From Deltaproteobacteria bacterium (GTDB taxonomy: Bacteria; Myxococcota_A; UBA9042; PHBI01; JACKFB01): 64,000 nucleotides of DNA. This document shows, piece by piece, positions 8,840 through 16,895 of the stretch. Each line of letters opens with the position of its first letter. Within the stretch, counting starts at the first letter, position 1. The DNA is taken from positions 1 to 64,000 of the forward strand of contig JACKFB010000010.1 of the NCBI GenBank assembly GCA_020632695.1, written 5' to 3'. A program made the translations under genes and the position numbers. The notes under the pieces were generated by a model. That model saw nothing but the letters and a program-made list of their open reading frames with translations. It did not search any database and was not told where the DNA came from.

Positions 8840-9519
8840 AGCTCCACCGTCGGTTCCTGCAGCAGGAATTGGATGTCGGAGACCCCGGGGACGGAGGCCA
8901 GCGCGTCGACGATGCCGGAGCGGCTCGCCCCGGTGCCCAGCCGCACCTGGTAGGCGTGCTCCATGGCGGTGCCCTGGCCGACGTCGCGCAGGGTCACCAG
9001 GGCGAAGCTGCGGGTGGAGCGCCGCAGGATCCGGGCGACGGCCTCCTCGGTGTCGGCGTCGGCCGGGGCCTGGAAGCGCAAGAGCCCGTCGGCGACCCGC
9101 AGGCTCCCCATGTCGGTGAAGGCCAGCGCGGCGGCGGCGAGGCAGAAGATCACCGTGCCCAGGATGGCGGGCGCCCAGGCGCGTAGCCCCGACGCGATGC
9201 CGGCGCCCATCGACGCGAAGACGAACACCATGTCGCGCGGGTCGCGCATCGCCGTGCGGAAGCGGACGATGGCGAGGCTCCCGGCGATGCCCAGGCCGGC
9301 GGCGATGCTGTTGTTGATCGCCAGCATCAGCATGGCGGCGATGACGCTGCCCAGGGCGACGGTCTGCACGAAGCTGCGCGAGTAGGACATGCCGCGGAAG
9401 GTCCAGATGTACGCGGCGGCGACGGCCTGGCTGAGGATGAAGGCCAGCAGCAGCGAGAAGAGCGCCACCTCGATGGGCAGGGCCTGCCCGGGTGTCCAGG
9501 CGCTGAAGATCTCGCTCAC
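8836..9519 (-). CDS. DUF4956-family membrane protein
   Basis: 227 residues. Membrane segments at ~15-37, ~45-80 and ~92-120, with the family block AGSLAIVRFRTAMRDPRD between the second and third and a soluble C-terminal domain of ~100 residues (predicted alpha/beta, ending LLQEPTVEL). GTG start with GGGGGAGG seven bases upstream, in GTGA overlap with the VTC gene. DUF4956 genes are often found beside VTC-domain genes. A role as a membrane channel or anchor for the polymerase is inference only. Confidence 0.85.
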   Translation of the reverse strand: MSEIFSAWTPGQALPIEVALFSLLLAFILSQAVAAAYIWTFRGMSYSRSFVQTVALGSVIAAMLMLAINNSIAAGLGIAGSLAIVRFRTAMRDPRDMVFVFASMGAGIASGLRAWAPAILGTVIFCLAAAALAFTDMGSLRVADGLLRFQAPADADTEEAVARILRRSTRSFALVTLRDVGQGTAMEHAYQVRLGTGASRSGIVDALASVPGVSDIQFLLQEPTVEL

Positions 9520-10331
9520 GTCCGACCTCCCCCGAAGCCGGGAACGCGCCAGCTCGTCGGCTCGACCGAGGCGCGCACTGCGGAGCCGTACTTGGAGAAC
9601 GCTCGCCGCCACAGGTCGTAACGCCGGACGATGGTGACCAGCCAGCTCGGGACGGCCGTGGTGAACTTGAGCTCGAGGACCACCGGCGAGCGCTGGCCGA
9701 GGTGGGCGACCGGGTGGTCGACGCCGCGCCAGGCGCGGGGGTCGACGTCGAGGGTGAGGCGCTCGCGGGGCTGGCTGCTGATGCGCCGGTCGAAGGTGAC
9801 GCGGGCGTAGTCGTCGATGGTGCTCACCCACGGCTCCCGCTCGTAGCCGACCAGCACGACCGGGCGCGCGTGGTGGGTGAGGGTGCGGACGACGAAGGCG
9901 TCGAGGGCGGCCGCCTGGCGGGGCGGCGTGTCTGCGGGCAGCCGGGCGCCGGGGGTGTCGAGCAGGCGCGCCCAGTCGGCCGGGGCGAGGGCGCGGTCCT
10001 TGACGATGACGTCGTGGTAGCGGCGCTTGACCTCGAAGAAGACGGGCGGCGCGCTGCCGGTCCGCCCCGGCGTGGGGGCGGCATCGGGGTAGGTGCGGAC
10101 GCGCAGCTTGAAGCGGCTGAGCTGCTCGCGCTCGTTGGCCAGGAAGAGGTCCATGCCGGGCGTGTCGAAGTAGAGGCTGTGGATGCGGTAGGAGGCGGTC
10201 GGCGACGCGAGGGCGTGCGTGTCCAGGCGGCAGAAGGGCGCGACGGCGTCGCGTACGCGCCGCGCGGTGTCCTCGTCGATGAGGTACTTGAACTCGCGGC
10301 GCTCGATGCGAAGCGGAGACGGTGTAGCCAC
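9516..10331 (-). CDS. VTC-domain polyphosphate polymerase-like protein
   Basis: 271 residues. Related to the catalytic tunnel domain of yeast Vtc4, which makes polyphosphate from ATP. The N-terminal ERREFKYLI strand, the Arg-bearing SYRIHSLYFDTP strand, RFKLRVRTY, FFEVKRRYHDVIVKDR, the acidic VVLELKFT strand near the end and the terminal RAFSKYGSAV are the expected metal and triphosphate tunnel strands. GTG start with GGGAGGA eight bases upstream. First gene of the four-gene overlapped set. Soluble by itself, so membrane targeting would depend on its neighbours. Confidence 0.88.
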   Translation of the reverse strand: MATPSPLRIERREFKYLIDEDTARRVRDAVAPFCRLDTHALASPTASYRIHSLYFDTPGMDLFLANEREQLSRFKLRVRTYPDAAPTPGRTGSAPPVFFEVKRRYHDVIVKDRALAPADWARLLDTPGARLPADTPPRQAAALDAFVVRTLTHHARPVVLVGYEREPWVSTIDDYARVTFDRRISSQPRERLTLDVDPRAWRGVDHPVAHLGQRSPVVLELKFTTAVPSWLVTIVRRYDLWRRAFSKYGSAVRASVEPTSWRVPGFGGGRT

Positions 10332-10465
10332 GCAGCGGTCCTCCCGCCGTGCTCCAGGAGCCGCGGCGCGTCCGTGCGCTGCGGGCTCCGGGGCTGGCGT
10401 GCAGTGTGCCTCAGCGGGAGCCTCGGCGACAGCCGGCAGCGTCGTCGGCGCGGGGCGGGCCCCGG

Positions 10466-12448
10466 TCAGGCCGGGGGAGGCTCCGGCTTCTTGCCGCGCA
10501 GGCGCAGCCATCCGGCCATCAGCAGCAGGCCGACCGGGTAGCTCAGCCACCAGTCGGCGTCGGTCCAGGCGACCAGGGTGTAGCCGGCCAGGGCGGCCAC
10601 GCTCATCGCCAGCAACGCGTAGGGGAGCTGGGTGCGGACGTGCTCGACGTGTTCGCAGCCGCTGGCGATGGAGCTCATCACGGTGGTGTCGGAGATGAGC
10701 GAGCAGTGGTCGCCGAAGATGGCGCCGTCGAGCACCGCCGCGCCGCTGAGGAAGAGCAGCAGCGCGCCGTCGGGCAGCGGCGCGAAGAGGTTGGCGCCCA
10801 CCGGCAGCGCGACGGGGATGAGGATGGCCATGGTGCCCCAGCTCGTGCCGGTGGCGAAGGCCACGCCGCCGGCCATCACGAAGACGGCGAGCGGGAAGAA
10901 GCGCGGGGCCATGTCGCCGATGACGCCGGCGATGTAGGGCGCCACCATCAGGTCCTCGGTGACCGCGCGGATGGCCATGGCGAGGATGAGGACGCCGACG
11001 GCCGGCAGCATGGCGACGGCCCCGCGCAGCCACGCGCCGAGCGCCTCGCCCGGGCCCAGGATGCGCTGGGTGACGGCCAGCGCGATGGAGGCGAGGGCGC
11101 CGACGCCGGCCGAGGCCAGCAGGACGGTGACGCTCTCGTCGCCGACGGCGATGAAGGCCTGACCCAGGCCGCCGAGCTGGGTGAGATCGACGGGCGTGCC
11201 GGCGGCGGCGAGGTGGCGCGCGCCGACGTAGATGGAGCCGGCGATGGTGGAGAGGACCACCAGCGCGATGGGCAGCACGCCGTTCACCCAGCGGGCGGGC
11301 GCGCCGTCCTTGACCTCGACCGGGGCCATGATGGGGCGGCGGGACCCGGACTGGCGGCCACCCGGGGAGCGCTCGCCGCGGCGGGCCATCCGCTCGGCGG
11401 TGAGCATGGGTCCGAAGTCGCGACCCATCAGGGCGATCATGAAGACCAGCAGCACGGCGAAGATGCAGTAGAAGCGGTAGGGCAGCACCTCGAAGAAGAA
11501 GGCGTAGCCGCCCGAGGCCACGGCGCTGAACACACCGAGGTGGGGCAGCGTGTCCTGGAAGTATTTGATCTCGATGCCGATCCACGTCGAGATGAAGGCG
11601 ATGCCGGCGACCGGGGCGGCCGTGGAGTCGACGATGTAGGCGAGCTTCTCGCGGCTGATGCGGCGCGCGTCGGTCAGCGGGCGGGCGGCGCCGCCGACCA
11701 CCACGGCGTTGGCGTAGTCGTCGAAGAAGATGGCGACGCCCATCAGCGCGGTGGCGACCTGGGTCGAGCGCACGCCGCGGGCCAGGCGGCCCAGGGCCAG
11801 CAGCACGCCGTTCATGCCGCCCATGACGATCGACACGTTGACCATGCCGAGCAGCACCAGGGTGAAGGCGTAGACCTTGAGGTTCCAGGGGTCGACGGCG
11901 GTGCCCCAGAGGTAGTCGACGCCGGTGCGCCACAGCGCCTGCATGGGGGCGAAGTCCTCGACCAGGAAGGCGCCGAGGGTGATGCCCAGCAGGAGGGCAG
12001 CGACGACCCGGTGGAAGAAGAAGGCGAAGATGATGCAGAGCAGCGGCGGCAGCAGCGAGAGCCCGCTGGGCACGCGGTGGCGGGCGTTCAGCTCGGCGGT
12101 GGGCTTGCCAGCGGCGTCGAGCAGGCTGACCGAGAGGCGGGCGGCCGCGTCGCTCATGCTGCAGTGGACCGCGAGGCGTCCCGGTGAGGCCGGGTCGAGC
12201 AGCCCGCCCAGCGCGCCGCGGGCGGCCTCCTCGCAGAGCACCCCGCCGTCGACGCTCATCCGGGACGCCGGCAGCAGGCCGCCACGGAGCTGGGCCTGGA
12301 GCTCGTCGGAGCCCGCGAGGTCGGACGCGACGCTGGTCCAGGTGCGGCTCGCCAGGCGCTCGGTGTCGGGCTCGAGCAGCCCGAGCCCCCAGGTGAGCAC
12401 GACGCTGACGATCAGGAAGCCGATCCAGCGCGGCCAGCGTATGGACAT
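10466..12448 (-). CDS. Na+/H+ antiporter, NhaC family
   Basis: 660 residues. An N-terminal helix (~8-22) is followed by an unusual extracytoplasmic stretch of ~110 residues with two Cys, then the polytopic NhaC domain with IFFDDYANAVVVGG, VAFATGTSWGTMAILIP and FGDHCSLISDTTVMSSI, the residues expected in the ion path. It exchanges protons for sodium across the inner membrane. ATG 12448 is used; a TTG three codons upstream (12457) sits better behind AGGAG (5-base spacing) and may be the true start. It follows the PEGA-type gene by 25 bp. Confidence 0.85.
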   Translation of the reverse strand: MSIRWPRWIGFLIVSVVLTWGLGLLEPDTERLASRTWTSVASDLAGSDELQAQLRGGLLPASRMSVDGGVLCEEAARGALGGLLDPASPGRLAVHCSMSDAAARLSVSLLDAAGKPTAELNARHRVPSGLSLLPPLLCIIFAFFFHRVVAALLLGITLGAFLVEDFAPMQALWRTGVDYLWGTAVDPWNLKVYAFTLVLLGMVNVSIVMGGMNGVLLALGRLARGVRSTQVATALMGVAIFFDDYANAVVVGGAARPLTDARRISREKLAYIVDSTAAPVAGIAFISTWIGIEIKYFQDTLPHLGVFSAVASGGYAFFFEVLPYRFYCIFAVLLVFMIALMGRDFGPMLTAERMARRGERSPGGRQSGSRRPIMAPVEVKDGAPARWVNGVLPIALVVLSTIAGSIYVGARHLAAAGTPVDLTQLGGLGQAFIAVGDESVTVLLASAGVGALASIALAVTQRILGPGEALGAWLRGAVAMLPAVGVLILAMAIRAVTEDLMVAPYIAGVIGDMAPRFFPLAVFVMAGGVAFATGTSWGTMAILIPVALPVGANLFAPLPDGALLLFLSGAAVLDGAIFGDHCSLISDTTVMSSIASGCEHVEHVRTQLPYALLAMSVAALAGYTLVAWTDADWWLSYPVGLLLMAGWLRLRGKKPEPPPA

Positions 12449-12473
12449 GTCGCGCAAGGGCTCTCCTCGGACG

Positions 12474-13178
12474 TCAGCGCAGGTCCACGTGGAGGTGGGT
12501 GGTCCCGCCGGGCTCCACCCGGACGTCATAGGCCCGTGTGAGCTCGCCGTCGAGGCTCTCGAGGCGAATCGCGTGCCGACCGGCCTCGATCTCGTAACCG
12601 TAGACGGGGGTCTCGACGCCGGTGTCGGCGCCATCGAGGAAGACGTGGGCCGCGGGGATGCTGACCACGTCGAGCCAGCCCAGGCGCGCCGAGGGGACGA
12701 AGACGTTGCGGAAGGGCAGCTCGCCGGCGCGCCGGGTCACCGCGCGGATGATGCCGTCGGTGAGCCGGGCGTAGCGGCGATCGGGCTGGTTGCGCGCGTC
12801 GCCCACCTCGAAGTGGTGCTCGACGCCGTCCAGCGACAGCTCCACGCGCCAGGTGAAGGCCCCCTCCTGGCGGGCGGCGGGCGCGGCCGGGGCGTCGGTC
12901 AGCTCCAGGGCTGCGGTCTGGCGGCAGAGCTGCCACACGGCGTCGGCCTCGTCGTGGGTCATCAGGCCCATGCCGTGCAGCGGCTCGTCGTAGCCGGGGA
13001 GCTGGCGGCGATGCACCGCCATGGTGGCGCGGCCGCGGCGGGCCACCTCGTATCGGACCACCGAGTAGGGCGTGGGCGCGGGCTGGTCCAGCACCAGGCG
13101 GACGTAGTCGTCGTCGGCGGCGCCGCCGGTGACGAGGGCCGCGAGCGCGAGCAGGGACACGGCGAGCGCGCGGCGCAT
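12474..13178 (-). CDS. secreted protein with PEGA-like C-terminal domain
   Basis: 234 residues. N-terminal export signal (MRRALAVSLLALAALVTGGA) with no lipobox Cys. The middle is an unrecognised domain with HRRQLPGYDEPLHGMGLM. The last ~75 residues read like a PEGA/carboxypeptidase-like surface module: HVFLDGADTGVETPVYGYEI, then AGRHAIRLE, then VRVEPGGTTHLHVDL. The ATG at 13178 lacks a Shine-Dalgarno and lies 7 bases past a good promoter, so it may be near-leaderless. Likely cotranscribed with the NhaC gene 25 bp downstream. Role unknown. Confidence 0.65.
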   Translation of the reverse strand: MRRALAVSLLALAALVTGGAADDDYVRLVLDQPAPTPYSVVRYEVARRGRATMAVHRRQLPGYDEPLHGMGLMTHDEADAVWQLCRQTAALELTDAPAAPAARQEGAFTWRVELSLDGVEHHFEVGDARNQPDRRYARLTDGIIRAVTRRAGELPFRNVFVPSARLGWLDVVSIPAAHVFLDGADTGVETPVYGYEIEAGRHAIRLESLDGELTRAYDVRVEPGGTTHLHVDLR

Positions 13179-13185
13179 GGGCCGA

Positions 13186-13215
13186 AGTATGGACGGGGCG
13201 TCCGCGGGTTGGCAA
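13186..13215 (-). promoter_or_regulatory. sigma-70-type promoter of the PEGA/NhaC pair
   Basis: TTGCCA (13215-13210), an 18-base spacer, then CATACT (13191-13186). Only seven bases separate the -10 from the ATG at 13178, which predicts a near-leaderless transcript and agrees with the missing ribosome binding site. Confidence 0.45.
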
Positions 13216-13221
13216 GGGCGC

Positions 13222-13250
13222 TTGGCACGGCGCCCGAGGGCCGGTACCGT
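13222..13250 (+). promoter_or_regulatory. sigma-70-type promoter of the 13258 gene
   Basis: TTGGCA (13222-13227), a 17-base spacer, then TACCGT (13245-13250), with seven bases to the ATG at 13258. It lies back to back with the promoter of the PEGA gene in the same 79-bp divergent spacer. Confidence 0.4.
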
Positions 13251-13257
13251 GCGCCCC

Positions 13258-14004
13258 ATGATGGCGCTCGTGACGTTGCTGCTGCTGGCGCTTCCCGGTC
13301 AGGCGACGCTGCCCGCGGAGCGCGGGGGAGCGCTGGTGGGCGGCGACCCGTGCGCGCTGGTCGAGGGCGTGCCCGGCCCCAAGGACCCGCTGCGGGAGGT
13401 GCGGCGCTTCCGGGCCGGCTTCCGCGCGATGGAGCGCGCCGGCGCGGACGCCGAGAGGCTGGCGAAGGCGCATCGCGAGCTGCGGGCGGCGCTGGTGCGG
13501 CTCCTGGCCGAGGGGGAGAAGCTCTTCCAGGGCGGGGCGGGCTCGGGAGAGCGGCGGCCCCGGTGGCAGGACGCGAAGACCAAGAAGGCGCGCGCCTGGC
13601 TCCAGCGCTGGGTGATGGGCCCGAGCGCACCGCTGCGCATCGGCGAGGTGGGCTTCGAGCCGTCGCCCGGGCTGCGGGCGGCGCTGATGCTGACGGCGTG
13701 TCGCGGGCGTGACCCGGAGGCCGCCATCCGGCTCGGGCGGCGGGCCCGAGGCGACGACGAGGGCTCGGCGCGCGCGCTGGCGGCGCTGCTGCTGCTGACC
13801 GCCGGGCGCGACGCGGAGGCACGCGAGCTCTCCGACGAGCTGGGCGACGAGGGCTTCCTGGCGCCCTACGTGGGGGCGTGGCTCAGCGAGGACCCCGAGG
13901 TGCGGCGGCGGCTGGCGGCGACGGCGCGGCGGCGGGTGACCACCCCCGCCCAGGAGGACGCGGTGCGAGCGCAGGCGCGCCACCTCGACGCGGTCACGCC
14001 GTGA
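13258..14004 (+). CDS. secreted protein of unknown function
   Basis: 248 residues. A short hydrophobic N-terminus (MMALVTLLLLALPGQA) suggests export. The rest is Ala/Arg/Leu-rich helix, with a charged helix around ERLAKAHRELRAALVRLLAEGEK and a C-terminal part that could be degenerate TPR-like helices. Cys pairs are few. It ends in a GTGA overlap with the next gene, so the two are translated together. Not recognised. Confidence 0.6.
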   Translation: MMALVTLLLLALPGQATLPAERGGALVGGDPCALVEGVPGPKDPLREVRRFRAGFRAMERAGADAERLAKAHRELRAALVRLLAEGEKLFQGGAGSGERRPRWQDAKTKKARAWLQRWVMGPSAPLRIGEVGFEPSPGLRAALMLTACRGRDPEAAIRLGRRARGDDEGSARALAALLLLTAGRDAEARELSDELGDEGFLAPYVGAWLSEDPEVRRRLAATARRRVTTPAQEDAVRAQARHLDAVTP

Positions 14005-14243
14005 GGGCGCGGGACGCCGACCTGGCCGACATCGAGGCGGTCAACGCGCGCTTCCGCGAGGAGGCCCGGCGCTTCGGGCTGCGCTACCGCTGCTCGAGCT
14101 GCGCTCACGTGGACGCACGCCTCGGCGACTGCTCGCTGGGCTATCCCAACGACACGCTGCGCGGCGCGGTGCGCGCGTTGGAGCCGGACGGACAGCTCAC
14201 CTTCTGCAAGTACTTCGAGCTGGGCGAGAGCGAGGTCGAGTGA
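14001..14243 (+). CDS. small four-cysteine protein
   Basis: 80 residues from a GTG overlapping the upstream stop by four bases. Charged N-terminal helix (to ~28), then C31-x2-C34, C44 and C69, with His36 nearby: a likely small zinc (or possibly Fe-S) site. No signal peptide, so probably cytoplasmic although its partner gene looks exported. Function unknown. Confidence 0.6.
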   Translation: MRARDADLADIEAVNARFREEARRFGLRYRCSSCAHVDARLGDCSLGYPNDTLRGAVRALEPDGQLTFCKYFELGESEVE

Positions 14244-14288
14244 GGCGCCCGGGCTGGCCCTGGGGCCCGCCCCGCCCCGCGAGCGCGC

Positions 14289-15608
14289 TCAGGCGATGCC
14301 CAGGTCCTGGCGCAGCGCGTCCACGTCGAGCAGGGCGCCGCCGCGGCCGTCCCCCAGGCTGCGCAGCCGCTCGATGAGCGCCTCCACGCGCGTGCGTCCC
14401 TCGGCGGTGCGCAGCGCCTCGCGCGGGGTGCGGTCGCCCAGCTCGCCGAGCGGGAGGTCCATCCAGCGACGCGTCCAGGCGAAGAGCCAGGCGCTGGCGG
14501 CCTCGGTGACGTGCGGCAGCGCGCGGAACCAGGGCCCGCCCGAGCCGCTCTGCACCCAGCCCTCCACCGCCGCGGCGAAGTCGGCCACGCTGGCCAGCGG
14601 AGAGGCGACCACGCCGCCGGCCTGCCGCAGATGCTGTCCCAGGGCCTGAAGGTCGCCCAGCGTCGTCGCTCCGGCGTCGGCGCGCCCGGCGCCCAGCTCG
14701 ACGAAGGCGCGCACGGCCCCGTCGCGCTGCCAGGTCCACAGCCCCTGCCCCTCGTCGCTGAAGCTCGGGTCGCCCGACACCAGCGCGCCGATGCGCGCCG
14801 CGTCCTCGGCGCCGTAGCTGGCGCGGCACAGCGCCATCAGCTCGCCGTTGCGGTCCAGCGGCACCGGCGGGCGCGCCAGGGTCTCGAGCAGGTGCTCGGC
14901 GGCCTCCAGCAGCTCGGCCGCGTAGACCTTGCACGCCACGGCCGGCGAACCCAGCGTGCGGGGCAGCGAGTCGATCTCCGCCTGCACCGCGCGCCGCCCG
15001 CTGGCCGAGATCACCGCGTACACGGCGTCGACCAGGACACACGGCGCGTCGCTGGTGCGCACCCGCACGAGGCGCGCCTGCAGGAGCTGCCCCTGGAGCA
15101 GCTCGCCCGCGAGCCCGTCGTCGTCGATGTGCAGCGCCTCGCCGGTCTGCATGTCCCGCACGGCGACGCCGTCCTCGGTCGCGTCCTGCAGCGCCTCGTA
15201 CCAGCCGATGAACGACTCACACAGCGCCTCCACCAGCCGGCGCTCGTGGGGCGCGTGCTCGTGGTCGTGCAGGAAGCGCTCGCCGATGCTGGGCTCGTCG
15301 GGCTGGGGGCGCCAGTCCCACAAGAGCCACGGGAAGAAGCGGATGCGCTCGTCGGCATCCTCGAGGATCTCGGCCTCGGCGGTCGCGACGTCCATCTCGA
15401 GGCCGTAGAACTGCTTGACGGCCGCCACCAGCGACTCGTCGAAGCCCGGCAGCGCGCTGTAGGCCATCGCGCGGCTCACCAGCAGGGGCATCGACTGCCG
15501 GTACCGACCTGTCTCCCAGGAGAGCACGTTCAGCGCGCGGCGGCGGCGCGTGCGTACACCGGGATCCGGCACCGCCTGGGCATCACTGAGGCTTCCATCA
15601 TCGGGCAT
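14289..15608 (-). CDS. conserved hypothetical protein, 439 residues
   Basis: No signal peptide or membrane helix. The N-terminal third is acidic with FFPWLLWDWRP and a helix-rich region. The C-terminus (WMDLPLGELGDRTPREALRT, then EGRTRVEALIERL) resembles the short W-P-L-G-x-TPxEA-GR motif seen at the ends of several unrelated families, including antitoxin-type DUF2384 domains; I would not assign function from it. The ATG at 15608 has no Shine-Dalgarno but begins exactly where transcription is predicted to begin (see the promoter). Confidence 0.6.
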   Translation of the reverse strand: MPDDGSLSDAQAVPDPGVRTRRRRALNVLSWETGRYRQSMPLLVSRAMAYSALPGFDESLVAAVKQFYGLEMDVATAEAEILEDADERIRFFPWLLWDWRPQPDEPSIGERFLHDHEHAPHERRLVEALCESFIGWYEALQDATEDGVAVRDMQTGEALHIDDDGLAGELLQGQLLQARLVRVRTSDAPCVLVDAVYAVISASGRRAVQAEIDSLPRTLGSPAVACKVYAAELLEAAEHLLETLARPPVPLDRNGELMALCRASYGAEDAARIGALVSGDPSFSDEGQGLWTWQRDGAVRAFVELGAGRADAGATTLGDLQALGQHLRQAGGVVASPLASVADFAAAVEGWVQSGSGGPWFRALPHVTEAASAWLFAWTRRWMDLPLGELGDRTPREALRTAEGRTRVEALIERLRSLGDGRGGALLDVDALRQDLGIA

Positions 15609-15614
15609 GGCGCG

Positions 15615-15644
15615 CTTCTACTTTGCGGTTTCCGGCGTTGTCAA
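15615..15644 (-). promoter_or_regulatory. promoter giving a predicted leaderless mRNA
   Basis: A perfect TTGACA (15644-15639), an 18-base spacer and TAGAAG (15620-15615). Six bases follow, then the ATG at 15608, so the expected +1 is the A of the start codon. Confidence 0.55.
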
Positions 15645-15731
15645 CGTCTCCCTGCGACGGCTCCGCGCGGCCGGTGGCGGCCTCGGCCCCGCCCGACTAC
15701 CATCGCGTCCCGCGCAACGACGGAGGCGAAG

Positions 15732-16895
15732 ATGGAGCGCACGCGCATCCTGGTGACCGGCGCAGGCGGCCCCGGCACCGTCAACCTGTCGCGATCCCTG
15801 CTGATGATGGACCCGGCGCCGTGGATCCTGGCCGTGGACGCGTCGCCCTACTACATCCACCTGGGCCTCGGCCACGAGCGGGCGCTGGTGCCGCGGGCCT
15901 CGGACCGCGACGCCTACCTGGACGCCCTGGCCGCGCTCTGCGTCGAGCACCGCATCGACCTGATCATCCCCAACAATTCCCTGGAGATAGCCGTGCTGGC
16001 CGCCGCCCCCGAGCGGGTGCCGGCCCGCCTCTACCTGCCGGCGCCGGCGGTGCTGGACACGGCCAACAGCAAGTGGGCCAGCCACCAGGTCTGGCGCGAC
16101 GCCGGCGTGCCGGTGCCCGAGACGCGGCTGCTCGAGACGCCCGAGGACATCGAGCGCGTCTTCCCCAAGCTGTCGCGCGGCGGGCAGGAGGCGGTGTGGG
16201 TGCGCGGGGCGGGCATCCCGGGCAAGGGCATCGGCGTGGCCAGCCTCCCCTGCCGCACCCCCGGCCAGGCCCTGGAGTGGGTGCGCTACTGGGACGGCTT
16301 CGGCGGCATGATCGCCTCCGAGCTGCTCCCCGGCGACAACCTCACCTGGATGGGGCTCTTCGAGCACGGCCGCCTGGTGACCAGCCAGGGGCGAAAGCGC
16401 ATCGCCTACGTCATCCCGCACGTGAGCCCCTCGGGCATCACCGGCGCGCCCGCCATCAGCCACACGGTGAGCGACCCCGAGCTCAACCGGCTGGGCGAGC
16501 TGGCCGTGCTGACCCTGGACCCGGCCTATCACGGGGTCGGCTTCGTCGACTTCAAGGGCGACCGGGCAGGCCGCCCGCGGGTGACCGAGCTGAACGCCGG
16601 GCGCTTCGGGACCACCCACTTCTTCTACACGGCCGCCGGCGCCAACTTCCCGGAGACGCTGGTGCGCCTGGCCCTGGGGCAGCCGGTCGACGTGCCCCTG
16701 CGCGACGCGCTGCCGCCGGATCTCTTCTGGATCCGCACGCTGGACGCCGGCCCCGTGCTGACCACCCGGGAGGCCATCGAGGCCGGCCGCTGGCCCCGCT
16801 TCGACGAGGCGGGCGGGCTGTGGCCTCGGGTGCCGCAGAACTTCGGCGACTTCCCCCCCGCCGCCTCCCCGATGTGGCCGCCGCCCGGTCAGTGA
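15732..16895 (+). CDS. ATP-grasp family enzyme
   Basis: 387 residues from ATG 15732 with GGAGG eight bases upstream. Rossmann-like N-terminus (ILVTGAGGPGTVNLSRSL), then an ATP-grasp fold of the carbamoyl-phosphate-synthase-like type: WVRGAGIPGKGIGVASLP in the nucleotide-binding part, VGFVDFKGD and VTELNAGRFG as the metal-binding acidic and Asn residues. Such enzymes ligate a carboxylate to an amine or thiol, or carboxylate a substrate. The substrate cannot be read from the sequence, and there are no biosynthetic neighbours. Its stop overlaps the end of the TPR gene by 7 bp, tail to tail. Confidence 0.75.
   Translation: MERTRILVTGAGGPGTVNLSRSLLMMDPAPWILAVDASPYYIHLGLGHERALVPRASDRDAYLDALAALCVEHRIDLIIPNNSLEIAVLAAAPERVPARLYLPAPAVLDTANSKWASHQVWRDAGVPVPETRLLETPEDIERVFPKLSRGGQEAVWVRGAGIPGKGIGVASLPCRTPGQALEWVRYWDGFGGMIASELLPGDNLTWMGLFEHGRLVTSQGRKRIAYVIPHVSPSGITGAPAISHTVSDPELNRLGELAVLTLDPAYHGVGFVDFKGDRAGRPRVTELNAGRFGTTHFFYTAAGANFPETLVRLALGQPVDVPLRDALPPDLFWIRTLDAGPVLTTREAIEAGRWPRFDEAGGLWPRVPQNFGDFPPAASPMWPPPGQ

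Noticed and set aside
10349..12187. 612-codon plus-strand frame opposite the NhaC gene
   Set aside because: Low-complexity Gly/Asp/His/Gln translation typical of antisense to GC-rich genes; the minus frame carries NhaC motifs.
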